The notes: generated by a model from the sequence alone, not told the origin. A DNA stretch of 64,000 nt from Flavihumibacter sp. UBA7668 (GCF_002483205.1 NZ_DLHM01000002.1:124001-188000), one strand, 5' to 3'. Numbered from the stretch's first letter, positions 17,622-27,518 are shown. A program made the numbers and translations.

Positions 17622-20600
17622 ATGAGAAAAGTCCTATCACTACTGGTGATTGGGTCGCTGTGCTGCTCCTTAGCATTTGGCCAGACCCGTCCGGTAACAG
17701 GTAAGATTGTTGACGACAAGGGGAAACCGGTGCCCTACGCAACAGTAAAGATTAAAGGAAGTACAGCTGGAGTTTCAGCTGATGTTAATGGGGTTTTCAC
17801 AATCAGGGCAAAATCAGGAGATGTTTTGGAAGTTTCTGCTGTTGGGCAGAAAACCAGTTCAATGACACTTGGTGATCAGAATCTGGTCACGGTTGCTTTG
17901 GAGAATTCGGGAGATGAAGCTTTACAGGAAGTAGTTGTTACAGGAGCTTTTAACATTAAAAGAACGCAAAGAAGCACCAGTTCAACCGTTCAGACAATTT
18001 CAGATGAAAAGCTTAATACCATTCGTCAGGCAGATGTAAACAATGCCCTTGCTGGTAAAGTGGCGGGTGTACAGGTAAGAAGCCAGTCTGCTGCCAAGCT
18101 TGGTTCAAATGGGTATGCTTCCGTTCGTTTAAGAGGGGAGTCAGAATTGGTGGGAGGATCATCCGTACTTTATGTAGTGGATGGAACAATTATGCCAACC
18201 GGTTCTGCGGGTGATATCAATCCGGATGATATTGAAGATCTGACCGTATTACAAGGACCAGCATCTTCTGCTCTTTTTGGCGCTCAGGGTGCAGGCGGAG
18301 CAATTGTAATTACCACCAAAAAAGCAAAAAGAAATCAGAAAGGAGTAGGCGTCGAGTTTAATACTGGTGCAACATTTGACAAAGTATATATACTTCCTGA
18401 TTATCAAAACTCCTATGCAGGTGGTGGGGTAAGTGATCTCATGCAGTATAACTGGCAGCCCGGGCAGCCTGAAGAATGGCAGGCGCTTGACGGAAAATAT
18501 TATCATGACTATTCAGATGATGCCAGCTGGGGACCAAGAATGGTTGGACAGGAATATATCCCTTGGTATGCATGGTATCCTGGAAGCAACTATTCCTATA
18601 AAACAGAGAAATTATTACCACAGTCGACCAACTCAAGGGATTTTTATAATACCGGTGTGACACTCAACAATAATATTAATTTCTCAAAAGCTGGGGATAA
18701 TTATACACTGCGGGTATCTTATACCAACCTTGATATTAAAGGATTGATTCCAACCTCCAAAATGCAGCGTAATAACCTTTCTGTTTTTACAACAATGGAT
18801 ATCACCAGTAAATTACAACTGGCAGCAAACGTTACTTATCTGAACCAGAAAACGGAAGGAGAATTCAATGATGGATACTCTAACCAGTCTAGTGGTTCGT
18901 TTAACCAGTGGTTTCATAGGAACCTGGATATGGATAAGCTGAAGGAATTGAAAGGGCTTCGTTCTCCGCAGGGTGCCCTTGCAAGTTGGAATCATAAAAA
19001 TCCGGAAGCCTACTCAGCAAGTAATCCATTGAATTTTTATGGAGGAAACTACTGGTATAATTTTTATTCCTATTTCGATAATATTAATAATATAAATAAT
19101 CGGGATCGTCTATTCGGTGATGTGAGTCTTCAATACAAAGTCTCCAATGATTTAAAAGTAAAACTGACTTACCGTAAAAATCAGCTCACTACATTTACTG
19201 AAAACAAAACTTTCTCCATATTGGAAACCAGTGCCACTCAAACCGGTACTAAAGCTTATTATGGAACATCTGAAACTTATAGTAACAGAGAAAATTTTGA
19301 AGGTTTGGTTAGCTATGGAAAAAGATGGAAAGATTTCAGTGTAAATGGGAACCTCGGTTTTGATATCATGAGAACCAGTTATAAGGATATCAGCACAAAT
19401 ACCAATAACGGATTGAATGTTCCTGACTTCTTTGCATTGTCGAATTCAAAGAACCCTATTTCTTATACGAATTACAGAGAAAATTCCAAATATCGTGCAG
19501 GATTTGTAAGGGGTGATATTGGCTGGAAAAATATGTTGTTTGCTGATTTCTCCCTTCGCCAGGATTATTACTCTACTTTACCAGCTGGTGATAATGGAAT
19601 TCTCAGCAAGTCTTTTGGTGCAAGTTTTGTGTTCAGTGATTTGTTGAAAAATTCAATTCCCTTCATTTCTTATGGTAAAATCAGGGCATCCTGGGGGGAA
19701 ATTCCAAAATCAATTGACGCATACCAGTTAGGATTTAACTACGGAATTGCTCAAAATCAGTGGAATGGTAACTTCCTGATGGGGACTCCCAATCAATTGA
19801 TTGATCCTAATATCAGCGGGGCAGTTACAACACAGCGTGAAATTGGCCTGGATATGAAATTTGCAAGGAATAGAGCTGGGTTTAGTGTTACCTACTGGGA
19901 TGGTTCTATTTCAGATATTCCTCTCCCGATTACTATTAATGGCGCAAGTGGATATACTCAATTGTTGGTTAATGCAGGAGGTATCACTAAAAAGGGCGTG
20001 GAAGTGCTTGTAAATGTAACTCCAATCAAAACCAGAGATCTTACCTGGGAAATTACGGGAACATTTGCAAAGCTGATTGAAAATAAGGTAACCAAACTGG
20101 CAGAAGGAGTTCCCCGTATTACCAATGCATCTGGAACATTTGCAGGATCTTATGCGGCATATGTGGTTAATGAAGTAAATCAGCCATGGGGACAATTGTT
20201 TGGTCCTGGTTTTAAAAGAATAAATGGAGTACCTCAGCTTACAAGTGCAGGTCTATTTGTTAGAGAAGCCGAAGTGAATTTTGGATCTGTTCTGCCTGAT
20301 TATACAGGAGGAGTTCAGAATTCAATTAACTATAAAAACTTCTATGTTAACGTAAACATCGATTTTCAAAAAGGTGGTAAATTTTTCTCTTTATCTGATT
20401 TCTGGGGTTCCTTTTCAGGCTTAACTGCCAAAACAGCCACTGTAAATGATAAAGGAAATTCTGTTCGTGATGCAGTTGCAGATGGTGGTGGTGTACGCGT
20501 AGACGGGGTTGACGAAGATGGCAAATCTGTTACCTATTACGTGGATGCGCAAACCTACTATCATCAGTTTCAAAGTAGTCGTATTTCAGAAAATAGTGTT

Positions 20601-20840
20601 TACGATTTAACTTTTGTAAAACTGAGGGAATTGAGTGTTGGATATCGATTTGATGTAACCAAAATGGGACTTGGAAAAGTGCTTACAGGTGCAAACTTTT
20701 CAATTGTGGCGCGTAATCCCTGGCTGATTTATGCCGAAACCAGAGACTTTGATCCGTCTGAAATCAGCAACACGTATGGTGAAAATGGTCAGTTGCCAGG
20801 TACAAGATCAATTGGAGTGAACCTGAAACTCAATTTTTAA
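17622..20840 (+). CDS. SusC/RagA-family TonB-linked outer-membrane protein
   Basis: This is a TonB-dependent transporter of 1,072 residues that works with its SusD partner to import a glycan, peptide or other large nutrient across the outer membrane. It opens with a signal peptide (LLVIGSLCCSLAFGQ), then a carboxypeptidase-regulatory-like domain (about 22-100, VTGKIVDDKGKPVPYATVKIKG). The TonB-box-like EALQEVVVTGA follows, then the plug (QADVNNALAGKVAGVQVRSQSA, VLYVVDG, VLQGPASSALFGAQGAGGAIVITTK), and a long 22-strand barrel ending in LKLNF. It is the first gene of a three-gene operon; susD starts 33 bases downstream. No sugar hydrolase, sigma/anti-sigma pair or two-component regulator is next to it, so the substrate is unknown. 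Confidence 0.95.
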   Translation: MRKVLSLLVIGSLCCSLAFGQTRPVTGKIVDDKGKPVPYATVKIKGSTAGVSADVNGVFTIRAKSGDVLEVSAVGQKTSSMTLGDQNLVTVALENSGDEALQEVVVTGAFNIKRTQRSTSSTVQTISDEKLNTIRQADVNNALAGKVAGVQVRSQSAAKLGSNGYASVRLRGESELVGGSSVLYVVDGTIMPTGSAGDINPDDIEDLTVLQGPASSALFGAQGAGGAIVITTKKAKRNQKGVGVEFNTGATFDKVYILPDYQNSYAGGGVSDLMQYNWQPGQPEEWQALDGKYYHDYSDDASWGPRMVGQEYIPWYAWYPGSNYSYKTEKLLPQSTNSRDFYNTGVTLNNNINFSKAGDNYTLRVSYTNLDIKGLIPTSKMQRNNLSVFTTMDITSKLQLAANVTYLNQKTEGEFNDGYSNQSSGSFNQWFHRNLDMDKLKELKGLRSPQGALASWNHKNPEAYSASNPLNFYGGNYWYNFYSYFDNINNINNRDRLFGDVSLQYKVSNDLKVKLTYRKNQLTTFTENKTFSILETSATQTGTKAYYGTSETYSNRENFEGLVSYGKRWKDFSVNGNLGFDIMRTSYKDISTNTNNGLNVPDFFALSNSKNPISYTNYRENSKYRAGFVRGDIGWKNMLFADFSLRQDYYSTLPAGDNGILSKSFGASFVFSDLLKNSIPFISYGKIRASWGEIPKSIDAYQLGFNYGIAQNQWNGNFLMGTPNQLIDPNISGAVTTQREIGLDMKFARNRAGFSVTYWDGSISDIPLPITINGASGYTQLLVNAGGITKKGVEVLVNVTPIKTRDLTWEITGTFAKLIENKVTKLAEGVPRITNASGTFAGSYAAYVVNEVNQPWGQLFGPGFKRINGVPQLTSAGLFVREAEVNFGSVLPDYTGGVQNSINYKNFYVNVNIDFQKGGKFFSLSDFWGSFSGLTAKTATVNDKGNSVRDAVADGGGVRVDGVDEDGKSVTYYVDAQTYYHQFQSSRISENSVYDLTFVKLRELSVGYRFDVTKMGLGKVLTGANFSIVARNPWLIYAETRDFDPSEISNTYGENGQLPGTRSIGVNLKLNF

Positions 20841-20873
20841 TCCATTTTGTATTGTTAAAAAAGAAGCATTGTT

Positions 20874-22331
20874 ATGAAAAGTACATTTAATAAAATATTC
20901 GTTGCTTCGGCAACAATCATAACTCTCGGCATGGCCGGTTGTGATAAGATCAAGGATTTTGAGGATACCAATACGAATCCAAATGGTACACCCATACCGG
21001 TAACTGCAGCTTTGTTTACAAGAGCTGTTGCTGAGCTGGGAGGCAGGGAAGGTGGACTTGCAATTTCAGCCTATACAAGACCTGGTTATTATGCTCAATA
21101 TTTTTCAGAAACCCAATATCCGGAGGCGTCTCTTTATGGCGTACCTCAGTTGGAGTTTACCGGAAATTATTCAGGGTTCCTGAATGATCTGCAGAACATC
21201 ATCAAACAGAATACCGATGAAGCAACCAAAGATGTAGTAACTGTTTCTGGCTCAAACGCCAATCAAATTGCAACAGCAAGAATTCTAAAAGCGTATGCTT
21301 TCTGGACAATTACGGATCGTTGGGGTGATGTTCCGTATTCAGAGGCTTTACAAGGAAATCCGCTTCCTAAGTATGATACGCAGGAATCCATTTATGCAGA
21401 TCTTCTTAAGGAATTTGGAGAAGCTGTAGACCAATTTGATAATGGTCTCGGTATGAAAGGTGATATTATTTTTAATGGAAATAATACGCGCTGGCAACGT
21501 TTTGCGAATTCTCTTCGTATGCAAATTGCATTAAGAATGAGCAAAGTTTATCCCAACGCCGGTGGATTGGCCGCTACAGAATTTAACGCAGCACTGAACC
21601 ACTCTGCAGGATCGATTGAGACTAATTCTGATAACGCAAAAATCGATTTTCCAGGTGGAGCGTATCAAAATCCATGGTATGTATCTTATGTAGTTAGTTC
21701 ACGTATTGATGATGCTATAAGCAGCACCATGACTTCGACTCTTGACGGTTATGACGATCCGCGGATTAATGATTTCGGAACATCCACAACCGGATTTCCT
21801 TATGGACTTGATCGTCCTAATGCCGTTGCCGTTGCGCCTGGTTGGGGTTTGGTGTTGGATGGCCTGTCAATGAGCGATGCTGAAGATGTTATCATTATGA
21901 ACGCTGCTACTGTATTGTTTGCACGTGCTGAAGCTGCAGAAAGAGGCTGGACTTCTGAAAGTGCAAGTGAATTGTATGATGAAGCAATTACTGCAAGCAT
22001 GGCTCAATGGGGTTATACCGGTGCTGCAGTTACCAATTATCTCTCACAAACAGGTGTGGCCTTTGGAGATGATGATCACTTAAGAAAAATCGGTACCCAG
22101 AAATGGATCGCTATGTACCCGGATGGTATGCAGGCATGGGCAGAATGGAGAAGAACAGGCTTCCCTGTTTTAACTCCTGCTGAATATGCTACTAATACAA
22201 CCAAAGAAATTCCAAGACGTTTTGTATATGGAACGGGCGAATATGGTACTAATAATGCAGCTGTTAAAGAAGCAGTTGGCCGTTTGGATGGTGGCGATAC
22301 CCAGGATGCCCGTATGTGGTGGGATAAATAA
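20874..22331 (+). CDS. SusD/RagB-family lipoprotein
   Basis: The surface lipoprotein lid of the SusC transporter. The 485-residue protein has a lipoprotein signal with lipobox GMAG-Cys23. Helical TPR-like stretches typical of the SusD fold follow, including ILKAYAFWTITDRWGDVPYSEAL, NSLRMQIALRMSKVYP and a C-terminal KWIAMYPDGMQAWAEWRRTGFPVLTPA. The last motif is characteristic of the SusD-like subgroup that ends in WWDK-type sequences. It lies 33 bases after susC and 39 bases before the DUF1735 gene, so all three are probably one transcript. The ligand cannot be predicted. Confidence 0.93.
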   Translation: MKSTFNKIFVASATIITLGMAGCDKIKDFEDTNTNPNGTPIPVTAALFTRAVAELGGREGGLAISAYTRPGYYAQYFSETQYPEASLYGVPQLEFTGNYSGFLNDLQNIIKQNTDEATKDVVTVSGSNANQIATARILKAYAFWTITDRWGDVPYSEALQGNPLPKYDTQESIYADLLKEFGEAVDQFDNGLGMKGDIIFNGNNTRWQRFANSLRMQIALRMSKVYPNAGGLAATEFNAALNHSAGSIETNSDNAKIDFPGGAYQNPWYVSYVVSSRIDDAISSTMTSTLDGYDDPRINDFGTSTTGFPYGLDRPNAVAVAPGWGLVLDGLSMSDAEDVIIMNAATVLFARAEAAERGWTSESASELYDEAITASMAQWGYTGAAVTNYLSQTGVAFGDDDHLRKIGTQKWIAMYPDGMQAWAEWRRTGFPVLTPAEYATNTTKEIPRRFVYGTGEYGTNNAAVKEAVGRLDGGDTQDARMWWDK

Positions 22332-22370
22332 AATTGCTGAAGGAATTAGAATACATCTAAAAAAAATGAT

Positions 22371-23339
22371 ATGAAAATCAAAATAAATAAATTTCTCTCC
22401 CTTGGCATTATTGCCACTGCGGCTTTTCTGAGTTCCTGCGAACGCGGAGAAGAATGGACAAGTTCAGACGGAAAGGGAGATGTGATTATCAAAATGTTAA
22501 ACGCTGGCGAAAAAGTTCTGGCTTTTGATGCGTTAAGTAATCCGCAGACGGCTTTATTGGTCGATATACGAAAAGATGCTCCATCTGAAGCGGCATTAAA
22601 CGCGCCAACAACGGTACAGGTTAGTTTTGATCAGGCTTATTTGGATGCATATAATGATGAAAATGGTACAGCGTATGAACTGTTGCCTTCTGATTTATAT
22701 ACAACAGATATTCCTGCCGGTCCAACTGGGTTTACAATTAATATGGCAGCAGGACAGTTTGCTGCTCCTATTAACTTTACACTGACTGATGCAACTAAAC
22801 TGGATTTTTCAAAGCAGTATGCTTTTCCTTTGACTATTTCTAGTGTTGACGGGAACGGTAAGATTTCTGAATCAAAAACAGCTTTTGTTAAGGTGCTGGT
22901 GAAAAATGAATGGGATGGAGCGTATGAAGTAACAGGAACAATGAAAGATGAAGGTGCTGCTCTGGGCGGGCTATTCCCAATGAACTATCATCTCATTACT
23001 TCCGGTGCAAATACGGTGGATGGATATGATCCGGATTATTGGGTTGATTATTTTATTCCAATTATGAGTGGAGCAGATGTTTCTGGTTATGGGGGTTATT
23101 CACCTGTATTTGAATTTGATCCTGCTACAAATAAAATTGTAAAAGTGACAAACATTTATGGACAACCAGCTTCCAATACAAGGTCCGCCGGATTGGATCC
23201 TTCAGGAGAAAACTCGTATGATCCGGATACCCAAACAATTAAGGTAAAGTTCTTCATGTATCAACCCAGTGTTATAACAACAGCACCCCATATTCGGGTG
23301 TATTTTGACTGGACTTTGAAAAGAACCGGTGACAGATAA
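22371..23339 (+). CDS. DUF1735-containing surface lipoprotein of the SusCD operon
   Basis: A 322-residue lipoprotein (lipobox LSS-Cys24). The N-terminal half has the DUF1735 / BT_3987-like pattern: VSFDQAYLDAYNDENGTAYELLPSDLY followed by a beta-sandwich segment FTINMAAGQFAAPINFTL and FPLTISSVDGNGKIS. The C-terminal half (about 185-322, EVTGTMKDEGAALGG to VYFDWTLKR) resembles the lipocalin-like DUF4361 partner domain. Proteins of this kind accompany SusCD pairs as accessory surface glycan-binding proteins; no enzymatic residues are visible. The operon ends with a strong terminator 30 bases on. Confidence 0.85.
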   Translation: MKIKINKFLSLGIIATAAFLSSCERGEEWTSSDGKGDVIIKMLNAGEKVLAFDALSNPQTALLVDIRKDAPSEAALNAPTTVQVSFDQAYLDAYNDENGTAYELLPSDLYTTDIPAGPTGFTINMAAGQFAAPINFTLTDATKLDFSKQYAFPLTISSVDGNGKISESKTAFVKVLVKNEWDGAYEVTGTMKDEGAALGGLFPMNYHLITSGANTVDGYDPDYWVDYFIPIMSGADVSGYGGYSPVFEFDPATNKIVKVTNIYGQPASNTRSAGLDPSGENSYDPDTQTIKVKFFMYQPSVITTAPHIRVYFDWTLKRTGDR

Positions 23340-23368
23340 TAAGTTTCATGTGTGTGTTCTTAGATTAG

Positions 23369-23396
23369 GGGGCAAGGGAAACCTTGCCTCTTTTTT
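23369..23396 (+). terminator. Rho-independent terminator of the susCD operon
   Basis: GGGGCAAGG pairs with CCTTGCCTC around a GAAA tetraloop (9 pairs, one G:T), followed by six T. It lies 30 bases after the DUF1735 stop. Confidence 0.88.
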
Positions 23397-23470
23397 ATTG
23401 GAGAAAATCACCCTTTAAATCTCCGTCTTTTCACGCTTGACTGCTGTTCCGCGAATCCGGAATTTGCAGT

Positions 23471-24331
23471 ATGAGAGTTTGGATATTGTGTGTGTGTTGG
23501 TGGTTCCCCTTTCCGGATCTTTCCGGCCAGTTACGCCCCTTACTGGCAGGTACGGAATTTCCCCTGGCCGGATTGGGGAACCCTCTTTTTTTTCGTCCGG
23601 TTGCCAGTTTTAATAACCCGGCTTTACTGGCTGATGATAACCTGGTTTCATCTGCTGAAATTTCCATGGATCAGTTTACCGGCATCCCTGCTACCCGACG
23701 GGTAGACGCGCATGGCTCATTTAAACTTTCAACCGAATCCGGAATTGGATTGCGAATTGCGTCTATCGGTCAGACTACCTATCGCACTAATCAGTTAGGT
23801 ATTGCCTATGGCAGGTTGCTGGGAAGAAATTCCGGTAGTCAAACTGCCTGGCGAATGGGACTATTATTTCAATTCAATCAGCAAAAAATAATTCAGACAA
23901 AAGCCGTCCAATCTTTCAATGCAGGATTGGGATCTTCTTATTCAGGCAGAAAGCAGGTACTTGCAATATTGCTTTTAGTTCAGCTTGAAAGCAATAAATG
24001 GATGGCTGCTTCCTCTGTACAGAAAACTAAAGAGGGACTGATTGATCTACGCTACCGCTATAACTGGTCTGAGCTTGTTTCCACTGAATTAGCCGCTCAA
24101 TATACTTCTTCAACTCCCTTGCTACTGCAGGCCTCTGTGCAATATTCTTTTTTGCAAAATGCATTTCTCCGTGCCCAATGGCAATTGAATCCTCCTATGA
24201 TTGGCTGGGAACAGGGCTATCGAATAAAAAAATACTGGCTTTCGGTGCACTGCATGCGCTATCCGATGATTGGTTGGAAAGCTGGTATGGGTATGGTGTG
24301 GGTTGGCCTGTCTAAAAATACATCCAGATGA
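23471..24331 (+). CDS. Predicted outer-membrane beta-barrel protein, unknown function
   Basis: No family is named with confidence. The 286-residue protein has a short signal (VWILCVCWWFPFPDLSGQ) and then a series of amphipathic strands with alternating aromatic residues: SGIGLRIASIGQTTYRTNQLGIAYGRLL, AWRMGLLFQFNQQ, VLAILLLVQLESNKWMAA, LIDLRYRYNW and FLRAQWQLNPPMIGWEQGYR. The opening ASFNNPALLADDN resembles PorV/PorP-type barrels, where an early FxNPA motif is common. It overlaps the next gene by four bases (ATGA), so the two are coupled and probably work together at the outer membrane. Confidence 0.7.
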   Translation: MRVWILCVCWWFPFPDLSGQLRPLLAGTEFPLAGLGNPLFFRPVASFNNPALLADDNLVSSAEISMDQFTGIPATRRVDAHGSFKLSTESGIGLRIASIGQTTYRTNQLGIAYGRLLGRNSGSQTAWRMGLLFQFNQQKIIQTKAVQSFNAGLGSSYSGRKQVLAILLLVQLESNKWMAASSVQKTKEGLIDLRYRYNWSELVSTELAAQYTSSTPLLLQASVQYSFLQNAFLRAQWQLNPPMIGWEQGYRIKKYWLSVHCMRYPMIGWKAGMGMVWVGLSKNTSR

Positions 24332-26367
24332 TAAAAAATATAGCTCTTCTGATTTGCTGTCTGCAATTGGTTCAAGCTGTCTCCGCACAAGAGGAAGAAA
24401 ACTCGCGTATTCAACTGGAACAGTGGACCGAACAACAGGAAAAGGAAATTGAACAGGACGATATCATGTTGGAATGGGAACAGTTGGAACGAAGACCTGT
24501 TCCCATTTCAAAACTGACCACTGAACAGTTGATTTTATTCGGACTGACCACCCTTCAACTTCAATCCTTTCAGGAATATGTCAGGTTATTTGGGTTTCCA
24601 ACAGAAAAATATGAATTACAGGCCATTCCTTATTGGGATATCGGACTCATTAAAAAGATCCTGCCTTATTTGGATTTTTCGCCAACATCCGGTTTAAATC
24701 CAGGAAAAATTAATGCATGGAAAGAGGGAGATCATCAGTTAATGATCAGAACAAGTCGGGTACTTGAAAAATCAAAAGGATTTCAACGCGATAGCACCGG
24801 CAAAAGCAATTATACAGGTTCACCCCAACGTCTATTCTTTCGTTATACCTATCAATTGGATCGCTCCGTCTGGCTTGGCATCAGTATGGAAAAAGATGCA
24901 GGAGAAAGATTTGGTAGGAAAGGTACTATTCCGGCCGACTTTACCGGATTTCATATTTTTCTGAAAGGAAAAAAAATAATTAAAGCACTTGCCCTGGGCG
25001 ATTATACCATCAATGCCGGACAGGGTTTGGTTGTATGGCAGGGAATGGCATTTGGGAAGGGCGCTGACGGAGCAGGTATATTCAGACAAGGGCCCATTTT
25101 GAAACCCTATCGCTCTGCGGGAGAAATCAATTTTTTCAGAGGAACTGCCATGCATATGGCAAAAGGAAAATGGGAATCAGTGACCTGGCTCTCCAAAAAA
25201 AATCGCTCAGCTACCCTGCAATACGAGCAGGAAACGCCAGTCTCCTTCAGCAGCATTGCTGAATCGGGTTATCATCGTAGTGCTACCGAATTAGCCGCCC
25301 GAAACAAACTAAAAGAATTGGTTGCCGGAACGGTTCTACGATTCCAGCGAAAATCATTCAGAATCAGTCTGAATAATTTAGTTCAACAATTCTCCGTACC
25401 CTGGTTACCCAAAGAAGAACCCTATAATCTTCATTATTTCAGAGGCCGGAAATCTTCTCATCATTCCCTTGACTATAGTTTCGGAAAAAAGCAGTTTTTT
25501 CTATTCGGTGAAATTGCAAAGGGTGGTAAAGGGTGGGGAACCATCCATGGCATCATTGCATCTGTAGATCCTAAAATCGACTGGTCCATGGTTTACCGGA
25601 ATTTCCGGCCGGGATACCATGCTTATTATGCCAATGCACTGGCAGAGCAGGCAGCCATCAGAAATGAAGAAGGCATTTACAGCAGTTGGCAAATTAGGCC
25701 TGGGCCTGAATGGAAACTTCATTTCTATGTAGATTTTTTTCGTTTTCCCTGGCTGCGTTTCAGAACGGATGCTCCTTCATTAGGCAGGGAAGGACGCCTG
25801 CAAATACAATGGGAAAAAAGAAGGAGCTGGCTTATATATGGAGTTTTCAGATCTCAGTCAAAGATGGAAAACCTGTCTGAATTGAACAGCAATTCTGTTG
25901 TTCCGGTTGTTCAACAAAACCTCCGCTTACATATTCAGAAAACCTATGGCAAACAATGGCTCTTCAGTACAAGACTGGACCAGGTTTGGTTTAAAAAAAC
26001 TTCGGTACGTCAAAAAGGCTGGGGACTCTATGCAGATACGAAATTTCAGTTTCCCGGCATTGGCTGGCAATTGGCAGGCAGACTGCACTGGTTTAAAACG
26101 GATGGCTATACCAGCCGGATTTATGCCTATGAACGTGATCTGCTTTATAGTTATTCAATCCCCGCTTTCTTTGACCACGGTTGGCGCTACTATTTGCAAT
26201 GGCAGGGAAAGTTTAAACAGAAAATCCTGGGATCAACCACCATTAAGTGGTGGCTGAGATGGTCTAAAACAACCTATACCAACAAAGATTCCAGTGGGTC
26301 CGGTTGGGATGAAATTCAGGACAGTGGCCGGTCTGAATGGAAATTTCAATTGCTGTTCGATTGGTAA
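24328..26367 (+). CDS. Helix-hairpin-helix domain outer-membrane protein
   Basis: A 679-residue secreted protein with signal peptide (NIALLICCLQLVQAVSAQ). Its N-terminal region (about 45-120) contains paired helices, PVPISKLTTEQLILFGLTTLQLQSF and LQAIPYWDIGLIKKILPYL, that look like the ComEA-type helix-hairpin-helix seen in many Bacteroidota outer-membrane proteins. The rest (about 150-679) is rich in beta-strands with alternating aromatics and ends KFQLLFDW, suggesting a barrel. The combination of HhH and barrel is recurrent in the phylum; DNA binding or uptake has been suggested for the domain but is not shown here. It is coupled by ATGA overlap to the barrel gene before it. Confidence 0.75.
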   Translation: MIKNIALLICCLQLVQAVSAQEEENSRIQLEQWTEQQEKEIEQDDIMLEWEQLERRPVPISKLTTEQLILFGLTTLQLQSFQEYVRLFGFPTEKYELQAIPYWDIGLIKKILPYLDFSPTSGLNPGKINAWKEGDHQLMIRTSRVLEKSKGFQRDSTGKSNYTGSPQRLFFRYTYQLDRSVWLGISMEKDAGERFGRKGTIPADFTGFHIFLKGKKIIKALALGDYTINAGQGLVVWQGMAFGKGADGAGIFRQGPILKPYRSAGEINFFRGTAMHMAKGKWESVTWLSKKNRSATLQYEQETPVSFSSIAESGYHRSATELAARNKLKELVAGTVLRFQRKSFRISLNNLVQQFSVPWLPKEEPYNLHYFRGRKSSHHSLDYSFGKKQFFLFGEIAKGGKGWGTIHGIIASVDPKIDWSMVYRNFRPGYHAYYANALAEQAAIRNEEGIYSSWQIRPGPEWKLHFYVDFFRFPWLRFRTDAPSLGREGRLQIQWEKRRSWLIYGVFRSQSKMENLSELNSNSVVPVVQQNLRLHIQKTYGKQWLFSTRLDQVWFKKTSVRQKGWGLYADTKFQFPGIGWQLAGRLHWFKTDGYTSRIYAYERDLLYSYSIPAFFDHGWRYYLQWQGKFKQKILGSTTIKWWLRWSKTTYTNKDSSGSGWDEIQDSGRSEWKFQLLFDW

Positions 26368-26388
26368 GTTCAGTTGGGTAAGAAATAG

Positions 26389-26396
26389 TATTTTTG
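26389..26396 (+). promoter_or_regulatory. -7 box upstream of DUF3467 gene
   Basis: TATTTTTG at 26389-26396 fits TAnnTTTG, 18 bases before the chosen ATG at 26415. No TTTG is found at the right -33 distance, so support is partial. Confidence 0.4.
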
Positions 26397-26414
26397 ACCT
26401 TTAATAGTAGTATA

Positions 26415-26729
26415 ATGGAGAATAATAGCAATCAGCCGAACCAGTTAAATATTGAAATATCAGAAGAGATGGCGGAAGGGGAATATGCCAACCTGGCTAT
26501 TATCACCCATTCTCATGCGGAGTTTGTGATCGACTTTGTAAATGTGATGCCCGGTACTCCTAAAAGCAGAGTTAAATCGCGGATAATTCTTACACCACAG
26601 CATGCCAAACGTTTCATGAAAGCACTGATCGAAAATATTGATCGCTTTGAGGAAGTGAACGGTGATATTAAGGATTTGGAAGAAATTCAGGTACCAATGA
26701 ATTTCGGCGGTCCGGCTGCCCAGGCCTGA
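26415..26729 (+). CDS. DUF3467 domain protein
   Basis: A small cytoplasmic protein of 104 residues. The core IEISEEMAEGEYANLAIITHSHAEFVIDFVNVMPGTPKSRVKSRIILTPQHAKRFMKAL matches the DUF3467 pattern, a widespread family with no known biochemical role. The ATG at 26415 (MENNSNQPN) is preferred over the TTG at 26394, which lies in a promoter-like TATTTTTG. The end IQVPMNFGGPAAQA is typical. It converges on radC with one base between the two stops. Confidence 0.85.
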   Translation: MENNSNQPNQLNIEISEEMAEGEYANLAIITHSHAEFVIDFVNVMPGTPKSRVKSRIILTPQHAKRFMKALIENIDRFEEVNGDIKDLEEIQVPMNFGGPAAQA

Positions 26730-26730
26730 T

Positions 26731-27423
26731 CTACAACAATCCCTGATCAGCGAAGCTGAAATAGCCATCCTGGCTAACGATAAGGTGGTCCAATACGCGA
26801 ATATCAAGCAGGAGGGCAGCTTCTTTTATTTTTCTGGTTAATTCTTCATCTGCTTTGGAAGGGTAAAGGTTGCCGGATGGATGATTATGGCATAAAATCA
26901 GTGCTACGGCATCCTGCTCCAATGCTTTTCGCATAATTATGCGCGGATCTGCAACCGTGCCGGTTAATCCGCCACTGCTGATAATTTCTTTGTGTTTGAC
27001 TTTATTTGCCCGGTTCAGGAAGAGAACCAGGAAAATCTCATGGCGGTAATCGCCAAATTCCTGCTGCAGCAAATGCGCCACTTCTTTACTGCTGGTTACC
27101 GTGCGGAGTTCCAATGCCTGGCTGGATTGCCGCCTTTTTGCCAACTCCATGGCCGCAGCAATGGTAACCGCTTTTGCCTTGCCAATCCCTTTAACCTTCA
27201 TTAATTCATATACCGATAGTTTGCCCAGTTCATACAGGTTGTTTTGTCCCAGTTGAAGCAATTCCCTCGCCATATCCAGAGCAGTTTTTTCCCTATTCCC
27301 ATTATTCAACAGCAGGGCAATAAGCTCGGCATCGCTTAGTTGCATGGGACTTTTACTAAGTAATTTTTCGCGGGGGCGATCGTCTTTTGCCCATAATTTA
27401 ATTGAGTGGTTCTGCGCTTGCAT
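26731..27423 (-). CDS. radC: RadC family JAB-domain protein
   Basis: A 230-residue RadC (YicR) homologue. The N-terminal part (about 15-90) has UPF0758 helix-hairpin-helix features: PREKLLSKSPMQLSDAELIALLLNNG, then LMKVKGIGKAKAVTI. The C-terminal MPN/JAMM domain has ALILCHNHPSGNLYPSKADEELT, giving the zinc His-x-His-Pro-Ser-x7-Asp pattern, plus the HKEIISSGGLTGTVADPR stretch. The historical link to DNA repair is weak and the true activity is uncertain. It stands alone on the minus strand. Confidence 0.93.
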   Translation of the reverse strand: MQAQNHSIKLWAKDDRPREKLLSKSPMQLSDAELIALLLNNGNREKTALDMARELLQLGQNNLYELGKLSVYELMKVKGIGKAKAVTIAAAMELAKRRQSSQALELRTVTSSKEVAHLLQQEFGDYRHEIFLVLFLNRANKVKHKEIISSGGLTGTVADPRIIMRKALEQDAVALILCHNHPSGNLYPSKADEELTRKIKEAALLLDIRVLDHLIVSQDGYFSFADQGLL

Positions 27424-27518
27424 AAAGTAAGATTAATGAATAATTTTATGTCTTGAAACGGGGTTTTAACCCAATTATCCAAATGATCCTTTTCTCGAAA
27501 AACTAAAACCAGTAAACT

